A stretch of 45,020 nt of DNA from Arthrobacter sp. Its GTDB lineage: Bacteria; Actinomycetota; Actinomycetes; Actinomycetales; Micrococcaceae. Positions within the stretch are counted from its first letter, which is position 1; each line of letters begins with the position of its first letter. Location of the stretch: assembly GCA_023264815.1 (NCBI GenBank), contig JAHFUZ010000030.1, forward strand, positions 9,552-54,571. The letters are read 5' to 3'. The position numbers were made by a program, and so were the translations under genes. The notes beneath the pieces are model-generated. The model was not told where the DNA came from. It worked only from the letters and a program-made list of their open reading frames with translations, and searched no databases. This document shows positions 9,463 to 17,282 of the stretch, piece by piece.

Positions 9463-10170
9463 ATGAGCACCGCTGACGTCCGGAGCACCCCGGTTCCTAC
9501 CCGCGGAGCCGAGCAGCTGGTTTGCCCGCTCGATGACTTAGTGGAGCGGGCCGGTGCATTGGCCGCCACAGGTAGCCGGCGCATCCTGGGAATTACCGGT
9601 TCCCCCGGCGCCGGGAAGTCCACCGTGGCGCGTGCTATTGCCGATGCGCTGGGCGGCCGGGCCGCACTGGTGGGGATGGACGGATTCCACCTGGCGAACG
9701 AGGTCCTCGCCGCCCACGGCTCGCGGGACCGCAAGGGAGCTCCGGACACGTTTGACCCCTGGGGATACGCCAACCTGCTGCGCCGACTCAAAGCGAACCG
9801 GGACGAAGTTGTTTATGTCCCGGCGTTCCGCCGGGACCTGGAGGAATCCATAGGCAGCGCGGTTCCGGTTGCCCGCAGCGTTCCACTAGTCATCACGGAA
9901 GGCAACTACCTCCTCCTGGACCAGGACGGATGGCGGGAGGGCCGGGAGCAACTCGACGAGGTCTGGTTCCTGGATCTGGGCGACAGCGAACGGCAGCTGC
10001 GCCTCATAAAACGTCACCAGGACTTTGGAAAGCCGCCCGAGGAAGCCCGGGCGTGGGTTCTGGGAAGCGACCAGCGCAACGCCGCCCTCGTGGCCGCAAC
10101 CCGTGACCGTGCAGATCTGATCATCGGCCTTAGCCCCCGCAGTGGCCGCGACAACCCCACCCGGGCCTGA
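9463..10170 (+). CDS. P-loop kinase of the uridine/pantothenate-kinase-like fold, probable sugar kinase
   Basis: 235-residue P-loop phosphotransferase. Walker A is GITGSPGAGKST (43-54); a GMDGFHL motif around residue 72 and ITEGNYLLLD around 145-154 are typical of the uridine kinase/pantothenate kinase/phosphoribulokinase superfamily. The ATG at 9463 follows GGAGGAGAAAG. Family members occur as FrcK-like kinases in Frc-type ABC operons, and here it is the first gene upstream of an Frc/Rbs-type transporter. I infer that it phosphorylates the imported ketose or its oxidation product rather than a nucleoside. The exact substrate and the phosphorylated carbon are unknown. Confidence 0.8.
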   Translation: MSTADVRSTPVPTRGAEQLVCPLDDLVERAGALAATGSRRILGITGSPGAGKSTVARAIADALGGRAALVGMDGFHLANEVLAAHGSRDRKGAPDTFDPWGYANLLRRLKANRDEVVYVPAFRRDLEESIGSAVPVARSVPLVITEGNYLLLDQDGWREGREQLDEVWFLDLGDSERQLRLIKRHQDFGKPPEEARAWVLGSDQRNAALVAATRDRADLIIGLSPRSGRDNPTRA

Positions 10171-10187
10171 ACGACGAGGAAGACAAA

Positions 10188-10271
10188 GTGACCACTCAAC
10201 GACGCGTCTTCGGCTCTGTGGCCGAAGCCGCAGCAATTCTCCCGTACCAGCTGACAGGTGTTAGACCATGA
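10188..10271 (+). CDS. Possible 27-residue coupling peptide ahead of the ABC ATPase
   Basis: A GTG at 10188 with GAGGAAG 8-10 nt upstream opens a 27-codon frame (MTTQRRVFGSVAEAAAILPY...). Its TGA overlaps the ATG of the ABC ATPase as ATGA (10268-10271). It fills almost the whole gap between kinase and transporter. The ATPase itself has no strong ribosome binding site, so translation of this peptide could drive ATPase translation by coupling. It may be a remnant of a longer gene or a regulatory leader. Nothing is recognised in the peptide. Confidence 0.35.
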   Translation: MTTQRRVFGSVAEAAAILPYQLTGVRP

Positions 10272-11032
10272 CAACAATCCCGGTTCTCGAAGCCCGCGGC
10301 CTAACCCGCAGCTTCGGTAACGTACGCGCTCTCGACGGCGCCGATTTCGACGTCCATGCCGGCGAAGTGGTTGCCCTCATCGGCGACAACGGTGCCGGAA
10401 AATCGACCCTGGTGAAGGCATTGTCGGGAAACCTGTCACTGGACTCGGGACAGATCCTGTTTGCCGGCGGCGAGGTGGACCTCGGTTCCCCGAGCCAGGC
10501 CAGCAGCCTGGGCATCGAAACCGTGTACCAGGACCTGGCACTGGCACCGCATCTGAACGCAGCCCAGAACATGTTCCTCGGCCGCGAAATTCCCAAGCCC
10601 GGCCTGCAGGGCCGGCTCGGATTCATGGACAACAAGGCGATGCGGGCCAAGTCGCGGGAGGCCTTCGACGACCTCGGTGCCACCGTCCGCAGCCTCTCCG
10701 ACCCCGTCGGCAGCATGTCCGGCGGTCAAAAACAGGCGATCGCCATCGCACGGGCGGTTGCCTGGGCCAAGGGCGTCATCTTCCTCGACGAACCGACGGC
10801 GGCTCTGGGCGTCGTCCAGACCAAGAACGTGCTGGAAACCATCCGCAGAGTCCGGGACAAGGGCGTGGGAGTGGTGTTCATCAGCCACTCGATGCCGCAC
10901 GTCATCGACGTGGCCGACCGTGTCCAGGTACTCCGGCTCGGGCGGCGCGTGGCCACCTACGAAGCAAAGAAAACGTCTGTGGAAGAACTAGTCGGCGCAA
11001 TGACCGGCGCACTTGATGGAGCACACTCATGA
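10268..11032 (+). CDS. Sugar ABC transporter ATP-binding protein (Frc/Rbs type, single domain)
   Basis: 254-residue ABC ATPase energising uptake through the following permease. Walker A is GDNGAGKST, the Q-loop region is ETVYQDLALAPHL, the signature is MSGGQKQ, Walker B is VIFLDEPTAAL and the switch histidine is in FISHSMPHV. It has one nucleotide-binding domain, like FrcA, rather than the duplicated RbsA/XylG form, so it should act as a homodimer. Its TGA overlaps the permease ATG (11029-11032), implying translational coupling. The start has only a weak Shine-Dalgarno sequence and may depend on the upstream short frame. Confidence 0.93.
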   Translation: MTTIPVLEARGLTRSFGNVRALDGADFDVHAGEVVALIGDNGAGKSTLVKALSGNLSLDSGQILFAGGEVDLGSPSQASSLGIETVYQDLALAPHLNAAQNMFLGREIPKPGLQGRLGFMDNKAMRAKSREAFDDLGATVRSLSDPVGSMSGGQKQAIAIARAVAWAKGVIFLDEPTAALGVVQTKNVLETIRRVRDKGVGVVFISHSMPHVIDVADRVQVLRLGRRVATYEAKKTSVEELVGAMTGALDGAHS

Positions 11033-12114
11033 CCACCACCGAAGCTGTAGCCCGCACGGCCGGGACCGCAAAGGAAACCTTACGCACCCACTCCCTCCGG
11101 CAGGCGCTCCAGGTCCAGTCATTCCAGATCCTGCTGGTTCTCCTGGTGGTCTTCCTGGCCTTCGCCGCGCTGGCACCGGAAGTCTTCCCCACCTGGGGCA
11201 ACGTCCGCCAGATCATCCAGAACGTCTCCATCCTCGGTGTCCTCGGCATCGGGATGACCTTCGTCATCGTCACCTCGGGCATCGACCTGTCCATCGGCTC
11301 CAACCTGGTCTTCTCCGGAGTCGTGGCCGCGAAGGCCATGCAGGCCATGGGCGATTCAGGCTGGGGAACGGCCATCGTGGGCATCGTCGTCGCTGTTGGA
11401 TGCGGCCTCGGCTGGGGTCTCCTGAACGGTGTCCTCATTGCCAAGGCCAAGGTACCGCCGCTCATTGTCACCCTGGGAACCCTCGGTGGCGCCTTGGGCC
11501 TGGCACAGGTGATCACCGGCGGCGTGGATATCCGTGAAGTCCCCGCAGTCCTGCAGGACACCATCGGCTACGGCAACGTCCCGGGGACCACCCTGCCCAC
11601 CATTTCCCTGATCGCGATGGTCCTCATCCTGATCTTCGGCACGGTTCTCCACCGCACCCGCTTCGGCCTTTACACCTTTGCTGTGGGATCCAACGAGGAA
11701 TCCGCCCGGCGCGTTGGCGTCAAAGTGGATCGCCAGCTGATCTCCATCTATGCCCTCTCCGGCGGCCTCGCCGGCGTGGCCGGCATCCTGTCGCTGTCCC
11801 AGTACGGCACCACCGCCATCGCGGGCCAGTCGGCGACGAACCTCAACGTCATCGCCGCCGTCGTAATCGGCGGAACCTCACTCTTCGGCGGCGTCGGCAC
11901 CATCTTCGGAACCGTCGTCGGGCTCTTCATCCCCGCAGTGCTGCAGAACGGCTTCGTCATCGTCGGCATCCAGCCGTTCTGGCAGCAGGTGGCCGTCGGC
12001 GCCGTCCTCGTCCTCGCGGTCTACGTGGACCAGCGCCGCCGTGCGGCCGCAGCCCGGGGACATTCCGGCAAAGGTGACGGCACTAAGAAACTCTTCGGCC
12101 GCAGAACCACCTGA
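11029..12114 (+). CDS. Sugar ABC transporter permease (Frc/RbsC type)
   Basis: 361-residue integral membrane permease of the CUT2 branch (ribose, fructose, xylose and related transporters). Hydrophobic helices run from about residue 32 to 340. The typical motifs GIGMTFVIVTSGIDLSIGS, NEESARRVGV and VIGGTSLFGGVGTIFGTVVG are all visible. It overlaps the ATPase gene by 4 nt and is followed after 45 bp by the binding-protein gene, so the transporter is complete: ATPase, permease, lipoprotein. CUT2 systems take up monosaccharides and polyols rather than oligosaccharides, which fits the downstream dehydrogenases and aldolase. Confidence 0.93.
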   Translation: MTTTEAVARTAGTAKETLRTHSLRQALQVQSFQILLVLLVVFLAFAALAPEVFPTWGNVRQIIQNVSILGVLGIGMTFVIVTSGIDLSIGSNLVFSGVVAAKAMQAMGDSGWGTAIVGIVVAVGCGLGWGLLNGVLIAKAKVPPLIVTLGTLGGALGLAQVITGGVDIREVPAVLQDTIGYGNVPGTTLPTISLIAMVLILIFGTVLHRTRFGLYTFAVGSNEESARRVGVKVDRQLISIYALSGGLAGVAGILSLSQYGTTAIAGQSATNLNVIAAVVIGGTSLFGGVGTIFGTVVGLFIPAVLQNGFVIVGIQPFWQQVAVGAVLVLAVYVDQRRRAAAARGHSGKGDGTKKLFGRRTT

Positions 12115-12159
12115 TTTCCTCCCCCCATCAACCCGTCCCAGCACACCAGGAGCCACACA

Positions 12160-13137
12160 ATGAAGTTAACCCCTCAGACAGCCCTGCTCGCAGCCAGCCT
12201 CCTGACCGCAGCGTCCCTCACGGCCTGCGCCGGGGGAACAGCCCCGGCCGGCAGCACAGGCGCACAGCCCAAGCTCACCTTCATCCAGGGCGTCGCCGGC
12301 GATGAGTTCTACGTCAGCATGCAGTGCGGCATCAACGCAGCCGCCAAGACGGCCGGCGCCACCATCAATACGCAGGGTCCGGCCAAGTTCGATCCCACAC
12401 TGCAAAAGCCCATCGTCGATTCCGTGGTGGCCTCCCGGCCGGACGCCATCCTGATCGCACCCACCGACGTGGCCGCCATGCAGGCACCTTTGAAGGCGGC
12501 AGCGGCCGCCGGCATCAAGGTTGTCCTCGTCGACACCACCGTGCAGGACCCCGCGTTCGCCGCGTCCTCGATCGCCTCGGACAACAAGGGCGGCGGCCTC
12601 GAAGCGTTCAAGGCAATTAAGAACCTCAACCCCGCTGGCGGCAAGGTCCTGGTGATTTCCACCGACCCGGGAGTCTCAACGGCTGATGCGCGCGTCGCCG
12701 GATTTGAAGAAGGCGCCAAGGCCGATGCGTCCTTCGAATACCTGGGTGTGCAGTACAGCCACAATGATCCCGCAGAGGCGGCGAAGCTCGTCTCCGCGGC
12801 GCTGGCCAAGGACCCGGACATCGTCGGAGTCTTCGCGGCCAACACCTTCGCGGCGGAAGGGACCGCCACCGGCATCCGCCAGGCCGGCAAGCAGAACCAG
12901 GTCAAGATCGTCGGCTTTGATGCCGGACCCGCCCAGGTCAAACAGCTGAAGGAGGGCGTGGTCCAGGCCCTGATCGCCCAGGAACCGGCATCGATCGGCA
13001 CGCAGGGCGTGGAACAGGCACTCAAGGCCATCAAGGGTGAGTCCACCACCAAGGAGATCCAGACCGGGTTCAAGCAAATCACCGCTGAGAACCTCAGCGG
13101 AGTTGGCGCCCAGTACGTCTACAAATCCTCCTGCTAG
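12160..13137 (+). CDS. Sugar ABC transporter substrate-binding lipoprotein
   Basis: 325-residue extracytoplasmic binding protein of the RbsB/FrcB type. The N-terminus is a lipoprotein signal peptide with the lipobox LTAC and lipidated C23, followed by a Gly/Ala/Ser linker. The mature part shows the type-I periplasmic binding fold: FIQGVAGDEFYVSMQCGINAAA, IDSVVA-like repeats, ILIAPTDVAAM and ASDNKGGG. An AGGAG ribosome binding site precedes the ATG. A strong hairpin follows the stop codon within the operon. The ligand is not readable from sequence; CUT2 context suggests a ketohexose, aldose or hexitol. Confidence 0.93.
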   Translation: MKLTPQTALLAASLLTAASLTACAGGTAPAGSTGAQPKLTFIQGVAGDEFYVSMQCGINAAAKTAGATINTQGPAKFDPTLQKPIVDSVVASRPDAILIAPTDVAAMQAPLKAAAAAGIKVVLVDTTVQDPAFAASSIASDNKGGGLEAFKAIKNLNPAGGKVLVISTDPGVSTADARVAGFEEGAKADASFEYLGVQYSHNDPAEAAKLVSAALAKDPDIVGVFAANTFAAEGTATGIRQAGKQNQVKIVGFDAGPAQVKQLKEGVVQALIAQEPASIGTQGVEQALKAIKGESTTKEIQTGFKQITAENLSGVGAQYVYKSSC

Positions 13138-13149
13138 CGGCCTGCCGTG

Positions 13150-13190
13150 GGGTGCTGTTGCCCGCCTGTCCGCAGCGGGCAACAGCACCC
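13150..13190 (+). promoter_or_regulatory. Intercistronic hairpin behind the binding-protein gene
   Basis: GGGTGCTGTTGCCCGC (13150-13165) pairs perfectly with GCGGGCAACAGCACCC (13175-13190) across a 9-nt loop. There is no U-tract, and a co-directional gene starts 32 nt later. Such hairpins between a binding-protein gene and downstream genes usually stabilise the upstream mRNA or cause partial termination. This would give more binding protein than enzymes. Confidence 0.72.
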
Positions 13191-13222
13191 GCCTTGCCCG
13201 ACCAATCGAAAACGAGAATGAC

Positions 13223-14722
13223 ATGACATTCCTCAATGAAGCTGCCCTCCCGGAACTGGAGGGCCGGCTACCTACCCCCGCTTACCCCCGCCACGCGGTC
13301 CGGACAGGCATTGTCCACTTCGGCGTCGGAGGATTCCACCGCTCGCACCAGGCCATGTTCATCGATCGGCTGCTGAACCTCGGAGGCTCCCCGGACTGGG
13401 GAATCTGCGGCGTCGGCGTCCTGGCCACGGACGCCCGCATGCAGGAGATCCTCCGGCAGCAGGACGGGCTGTACACCCTGGTCCTGAAAGACTCCGAGGG
13501 TACGGAGGATGCACGGATCATCGGCTCCCTCACCGAATACCTGTTCGCCCCCGACGACCCCGCCGCCGTCATCCGCAAGCTCGCCGATCCCGCCACCCGC
13601 ATCGTGTCCCTGTCCATTACCGAGGGCGGTTACAGCATCAGTGACAGCACCGGCGAATTCGATCCCCGCACCCCGGACGTCCTCCATGACCTGGTCCCGG
13701 ACACCATTCCAACTTCAGTGTTCGGCCTGATCACCGCAGCCCTCGCGCAGCGGCGAGGGCAGGGGACCGCCCCGTTCACCATCATGTCGTGCGACAACAT
13801 CCAAGGGAACGGCAACGTTGCCCGGAAGGCCCTGGTGTCCTTCGCCGGACTCAAGGACCCCGGACTGGCCGGCTGGATCAGCGACAACGTGACCTTCCCC
13901 AACTCCATGGTGGACCGCATCACCCCAGCCACCACCGACCTGGACCGCGCCGCGGTGAGCGAGGCCTACGGCGTTGACGACGCGTGGCCGGTGGTTGCCG
14001 AACCCTTTGAACAATGGGTGCTCGAGGACAGGTTCCCCGCAGGACGCCCACGCCTGGAGGACGTCGGCGTGCAGATTGTGGATGACGTGGAACCTTATGA
14101 GCTCATGAAGCTCCGGCTCCTGAACGCGAGCCACCAGGTCATGAGCTACCTCGGCTACCTTGCCGGGCACCGCTACGTCCACGAGGCCTGCGCCGATCCG
14201 CTGTTTGCCGATTTCATCGCTGGCTACATGGAAAAGGAAGCTTCACCAACACTGCTGCCCGTGCCCGGCATTGACCTGGAAGGCTACCGCAACGAACTCA
14301 TCCACCGCTTCTCCAGCCCCGCCATCCGGGATACCCTCGCCCGCCAAATGGTGGATGCCTCGGAACGGATTCCCAAATTCCTGCTCCCAGTAATCCGGGA
14401 ACAACTCCGGTGCGGCGGTCCCATCGACCGGTCCGTGCTGGTGATCGCGGCCTGGGCCCGCTTCCTCGAGGGCACGGATGAAAACGGTGCACGGATCGAC
14501 ATCACCGACCGGCGCCTCAGCGAACTTCGGACCGCCGCCCGAGCCGACCACGCAGAACCGGGAGCCTTCCTCAACCTCACCGGGATCTTCGGTGACTTGG
14601 GCGGGAACGCCCGGTTCGCCGACGCCTACCGCCAGGCCCGCGAGTCCCTGCAGCAGGACGGCGCCCGCGGCGCTGTCCGGAACCTGACCCAACCTTCAAT
14701 CCCCTCAAGGAGCACCTCATGA
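13223..14722 (+). CDS. Mannitol-dehydrogenase-family polyol/hexuronate 2-dehydrogenase
   Basis: 499-residue NAD(P)-dependent long-chain dehydrogenase of the mannitol dehydrogenase family (mannitol 2-dehydrogenase, arabinitol dehydrogenase, fructuronate/tagaturonate reductase). The Rossmann entry VHFGVGGFHRSHQAMFID is near the N-terminus. The catalytic region contains ELMKLRLLNASHQVMSYLG, with the Lys, Asn and His of this family. The ATG at 13223 is used because homology begins there; a longer in-frame start would overlap the binding-protein gene. Stop and next start overlap as ATGA. In this operon it most likely oxidises an imported hexitol or pentitol to a ketose. Without a structure the family does not reveal whether it is mannitol, altritol, arabinitol or another polyol. 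Confidence 0.9.
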   Translation: MTFLNEAALPELEGRLPTPAYPRHAVRTGIVHFGVGGFHRSHQAMFIDRLLNLGGSPDWGICGVGVLATDARMQEILRQQDGLYTLVLKDSEGTEDARIIGSLTEYLFAPDDPAAVIRKLADPATRIVSLSITEGGYSISDSTGEFDPRTPDVLHDLVPDTIPTSVFGLITAALAQRRGQGTAPFTIMSCDNIQGNGNVARKALVSFAGLKDPGLAGWISDNVTFPNSMVDRITPATTDLDRAAVSEAYGVDDAWPVVAEPFEQWVLEDRFPAGRPRLEDVGVQIVDDVEPYELMKLRLLNASHQVMSYLGYLAGHRYVHEACADPLFADFIAGYMEKEASPTLLPVPGIDLEGYRNELIHRFSSPAIRDTLARQMVDASERIPKFLLPVIREQLRCGGPIDRSVLVIAAWARFLEGTDENGARIDITDRRLSELRTAARADHAEPGAFLNLTGIFGDLGGNARFADAYRQARESLQQDGARGAVRNLTQPSIPSRSTS

Positions 14723-15486
14723 CCGCAACACCCACCACCGCCACAACCGACGCCCCGGCCTCTGCAGGTTTCAACGGCCGCACTATCCTTGTGACCGGGG
14801 CCAGCGGCGGCATCGGGGCCGCCACTGTCCGGCAGCTCGCTGCCGCAGGAGCAAAAGTGGTTGCCAGCGCCCGGACACTCGAATCCCTCGCATCGCTCTG
14901 CGACGAGACCGGCGCGCAGCCGCTGGCCTTCGACCTGACCTCCGAAGCGAGCATCAGGGACGCCGTCGAAGGCCTGGAACTTTGGGGCGTGGTCAACTGC
15001 GGCGGTTTCGGAGGCGAAATCGCCACCCCGCAGGACACCGACATCGACGTGTTCGACAAGGTCATCAGCATCAACGCCCGCGGCGCCCTGCTGGTCATCA
15101 AATATGCGGTCCCCGCCATGATCCGCCAGGGCGGCGGCGCAATCGTCAACGTCTCCAGCCAGGCCAGCATGGTGGCCCTGCACGGGCACATTTCCTACGG
15201 ATCGTCCAAAGCCGCACTGGACAATATCACCCGGGTTTCGGCCCTGGAACTGGGCAAACACAACATCCGCGTCAACAGCGTCAACCCGACCGTGGTGATG
15301 ACCGACATGTCCAACTTCTACTGGGGGCGGCCGGAAATCGGCGGGCCTTTCCTGGAGCAGATGCCCCTCGGCCGCTGGGCCACCGTCGATGACGTGGCAG
15401 GGCCCATTGTCTTCCTGCTCAGCGACGCCGCCGCCATGATCACCGGCGCCTCCCTCCCGATCGACGGCGGCTACACCAGTCGCTGA
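14719..15486 (+). CDS. SDR-family sugar/polyol dehydrogenase
   Basis: 255-residue classical short-chain dehydrogenase. The cofactor motif is TGASGGIG near residue 28, the active-site Ser lies in NVSSQASMVALHGHISYGSSK, and YGSSK supplies the catalytic Tyr and Lys. The region CGGFGGEIATPQDTDIDVFD and overall length resemble L-xylulose reductase/DCXR-like enzymes. It starts inside the stop codon of the mannitol-dehydrogenase-family gene, with AAGGAG upstream, so the two enzymes are co-translated. Possible roles are a second C2 oxidation/reduction step or the interconversion of an imported sugar and its polyol. Confidence 0.88.
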   Translation: MTATPTTATTDAPASAGFNGRTILVTGASGGIGAATVRQLAAAGAKVVASARTLESLASLCDETGAQPLAFDLTSEASIRDAVEGLELWGVVNCGGFGGEIATPQDTDIDVFDKVISINARGALLVIKYAVPAMIRQGGGAIVNVSSQASMVALHGHISYGSSKAALDNITRVSALELGKHNIRVNSVNPTVVMTDMSNFYWGRPEIGGPFLEQMPLGRWATVDDVAGPIVFLLSDAAAMITGASLPIDGGYTSR

Positions 15487-15534
15487 CTCCCTCCCTGCAC
15501 CGGGACGCCAGCAACCGACCCCTCTCTGAAACGG

Positions 15535-16143
15535 ATGACTATGAACATGACCGACCAGCGCGAATCCGAGGCGATTATTGTCTGCGGGGTGCCGGCCAGC
15601 GGCAAAACGACCTTTGCCCAGGACCTGGCCCGTGAACTCCACTGGACCATCCTCGACCTGGACACCGTCACCAACCCCCTGTTCGAACACATGGGCGGGG
15701 AGTTCCTGGTGGACGTCCCCACAGCACAACCCGCGGCGCGGGCAAGTGTGAACGACATCCGCTACACCTGCCTCTTTGACACCACCCGGGAGAACCTGGG
15801 GCTGGGCAACAGCGTGGTGGTTGTGGCCCCGTTCACGTCCGAGCGGACCTTTCCGGCCGCCTGGGGCAGGCTCGTGGAACGTCTGGCCATCCCGAATCCC
15901 CGGGTCCACCTTGCCTGGATGGACACGCCGCCCGCCGAGGTGGTGCGGCGCATGCAGGTCCGGGGAGCCGCGCGCGACCTCGACAAGATCCAGGATCCGG
16001 AGCGGTTCCTCTCGCCGGAGGTGACCCGGCCTCCCGGAGTGGCCCACATCCGCATCGACGGACTCCTAAGCCCCGGAGAGCAGATCAATCAGTTCCTGGC
16101 GGATTTCGCCGGGCGTGCGGCCGCCCGCGCGGTCGTTCGCTAA
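15535..16143 (+). CDS. P-loop kinase-like ATPase of the sugar operon
   Basis: 202-residue P-loop protein with Walker A GVPASGKTT (18-26), resembling small kinases of the gluconokinase/zeta-toxin-like AAA_33 group. A hydrophobic strand VVVVAPFT and an Arg-rich lid region (VVRRMQVRGAARDLDKI) support a small-molecule kinase. Three in-frame ATGs lie within 5 codons (15535, 15541, 15547) and none has a strong ribosome binding site, so the start is uncertain by a few residues. It lies between the SDR and the aldolase. If the first kinase makes a ketose monophosphate, this one could add the second phosphate the aldolase needs, but that is inference. A toxin role is unlikely since no antitoxin partner is present. 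Confidence 0.7.
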   Translation: MTMNMTDQRESEAIIVCGVPASGKTTFAQDLARELHWTILDLDTVTNPLFEHMGGEFLVDVPTAQPAARASVNDIRYTCLFDTTRENLGLGNSVVVVAPFTSERTFPAAWGRLVERLAIPNPRVHLAWMDTPPAEVVRRMQVRGAARDLDKIQDPERFLSPEVTRPPGVAHIRIDGLLSPGEQINQFLADFAGRAAARAVVR

Positions 16144-16280
16144 GGCGCCGCCACCACTCACCCCACCAATGGCCAGGCCCCTGCGCAGGCCAGCACCGCA
16201 CCAAGGCCCCGGCCTGCAGGGCGTGATTTGTCGCGCCCGCAACCAGACCCCACACGACCCAAACCATCAAGGAGAACCCA

Positions 16281-17180
16281 GTGAACACCCTCACGACCCT
16301 CGAACGCCGCGGCATGGCGGCAATATCGACTCCCGGCGGCAAGATGCTCATCGTGGCCGCCGACCAGCGCAACGGCATGAAGGCCGTGATGAACGATGCA
16401 CCGGACGGCCCGGATTCGATCACCGCCGCGCAACTCTCCGATGCCAAGGCCGACCTGGTCCGCTATCTGGGGAACGCCGCGCCGGCGATCCTCCTCGACC
16501 CTGAAATTGCCCTTCCCCGGGTGGCGGACGAGGGCATCCTCTCCCGTGATACCGCCCTGGTGGTGGGCCTTGATGCTTCCGGCTTCGAGACCGTGGACGG
16601 ACTGCGCTGCACAAACTACGTGCCGGGGATGACGCTCCGCAGGGTGCGCGAACTGGGCGGCGACGTCGCCAAAATGCTCTGGTACATGCGCCCCGACCGC
16701 CAAGACGCCGGCTCACGCGTGGCCGGCGAAATCCGCGACCTCGTCAAAGCCTGCACGGACGAGGGGCTACTGCTGATCGTGGAAATCCTGGTCTACCGCC
16801 TCGAGGACGAAAGTGAGCAAGCCTACGCCGCGGCGTTCCCCGGCCTGGTTGCCGAATCCGCGAGGCTCTCCGTCCAATGCGGCGCCAAGGTCCTCAAGCT
16901 GCAGTACCCCGGATCAGCAGAGGCCAGCGCCGCCGTCACCGAGGCTTCGGCCGGAGTGCCGTGGGCGGTCCTGTCCGCAGGCGTTGACCACGAGACCTTC
17001 ATCAAGCAGGTGGAAATCGCGGTGGCGAACGGTGCCGGCGGAGCGATGGCCGGCCGATCGCTGTGGAAAGACAGCCTGGCGGTGGCACCCGAAACGCGTG
17101 AGCACCTGCTGACCACGCGTGCTCTCCCGCGCCTGCAGGAGCTCGAAGCGGTGGTGGACGGCACGCTGGTGGCTTCCTGA
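16281..17180 (+). CDS. LacD-like class I aldolase (tagatose/ketose-bisphosphate aldolase family)
   Basis: 299-residue (beta/alpha)8 aldolase of the LacD/YihT family. The N-terminal VAADQRNGMKAVM motif matches LacD, K206 in KVLKLQYP sits at the Schiff-base lysine position, and GGAMAGRSLWK near the C-terminus matches the phosphate-binding strand. LacD enzymes are stereochemically loose and split tagatose, fructose, sorbose and psicose 1,6-bisphosphates to DHAP and glyceraldehyde 3-phosphate; YihT relatives split sulfofructose 1-phosphate. The GTG start follows AAGGAG. It is the last gene before the strong hairpin at 17188 and is presumed to be the final step of the operon's pathway. No sulfosugar genes are nearby, so a ketose bisphosphate is the likelier substrate. 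Confidence 0.86.
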   Translation: MNTLTTLERRGMAAISTPGGKMLIVAADQRNGMKAVMNDAPDGPDSITAAQLSDAKADLVRYLGNAAPAILLDPEIALPRVADEGILSRDTALVVGLDASGFETVDGLRCTNYVPGMTLRRVRELGGDVAKMLWYMRPDRQDAGSRVAGEIRDLVKACTDEGLLLIVEILVYRLEDESEQAYAAAFPGLVAESARLSVQCGAKVLKLQYPGSAEASAAVTEASAGVPWAVLSAGVDHETFIKQVEIAVANGAGGAMAGRSLWKDSLAVAPETREHLLTTRALPRLQELEAVVDGTLVAS

Positions 17181-17187
17181 CACCACA

Positions 17188-17227
17188 GCAGCGGACGACG
17201 GCGGTATGTCCCGCCGTCGTCCGCTGC
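17188..17227 (+). terminator. GC-rich hairpin ending the sugar operon
   Basis: GCAGCGGACGACGGCGG pairs perfectly over 17 bp with its complement across the loop TATGTC. It lies 7 nt after the aldolase stop. It has no U-tract. The core is shared with hairpins at 20773, 33657 and 34671. Confidence 0.75.
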
Positions 17228-17268
17228 CTCCATCATACATGTATACATCTATACAAGTATGATGGAGG
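17227..17268. promoter_or_regulatory. 42-bp palindrome upstream of the GntR gene (probable operator)
   Basis: CCTCCATCATAC and GTATGATGGAGG form perfect 12-bp outer arms. Inside them TGTATA-CATC-TATACA (17240-17255) is a second perfect inverted repeat, and only one A/A mismatch separates the two. The inner AT-rich dyad is typical of a GntR/FadR-type operator. The right arm contains GGAGG just upstream of the regulator's start at 17283, so bound protein or a folded transcript could hide the promoter or ribosome binding site. The first base is shared with the preceding hairpin. Confidence 0.7.
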
Positions 17269-17282
17269 GCGGAGGTCATCAC

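Noticed and set aside
14626..16047. Minus-strand 473-codon frame opposite the SDR and second kinase genes
   Set aside because: Both plus-strand genes have intact catalytic motifs; the antisense peptide is His/Gly/Val-rich without domains.
16144..16280. Weak hairpins in the 137-bp gap before the aldolase gene
   Set aside because: GGGCG...CGCCC-type pairings are short and expected by chance at this GC content; no U-tract or conserved motif.
16281..17180. Assignment of the aldolase as a sulfoquinovose-pathway enzyme (YihT)
   Set aside because: The fold family is shared, but no sulfoquinovosidase, SQ isomerase, SF kinase of PfkB type or SLA reductase is present nearby; a LacD-type ketose bisphosphate role fits better.
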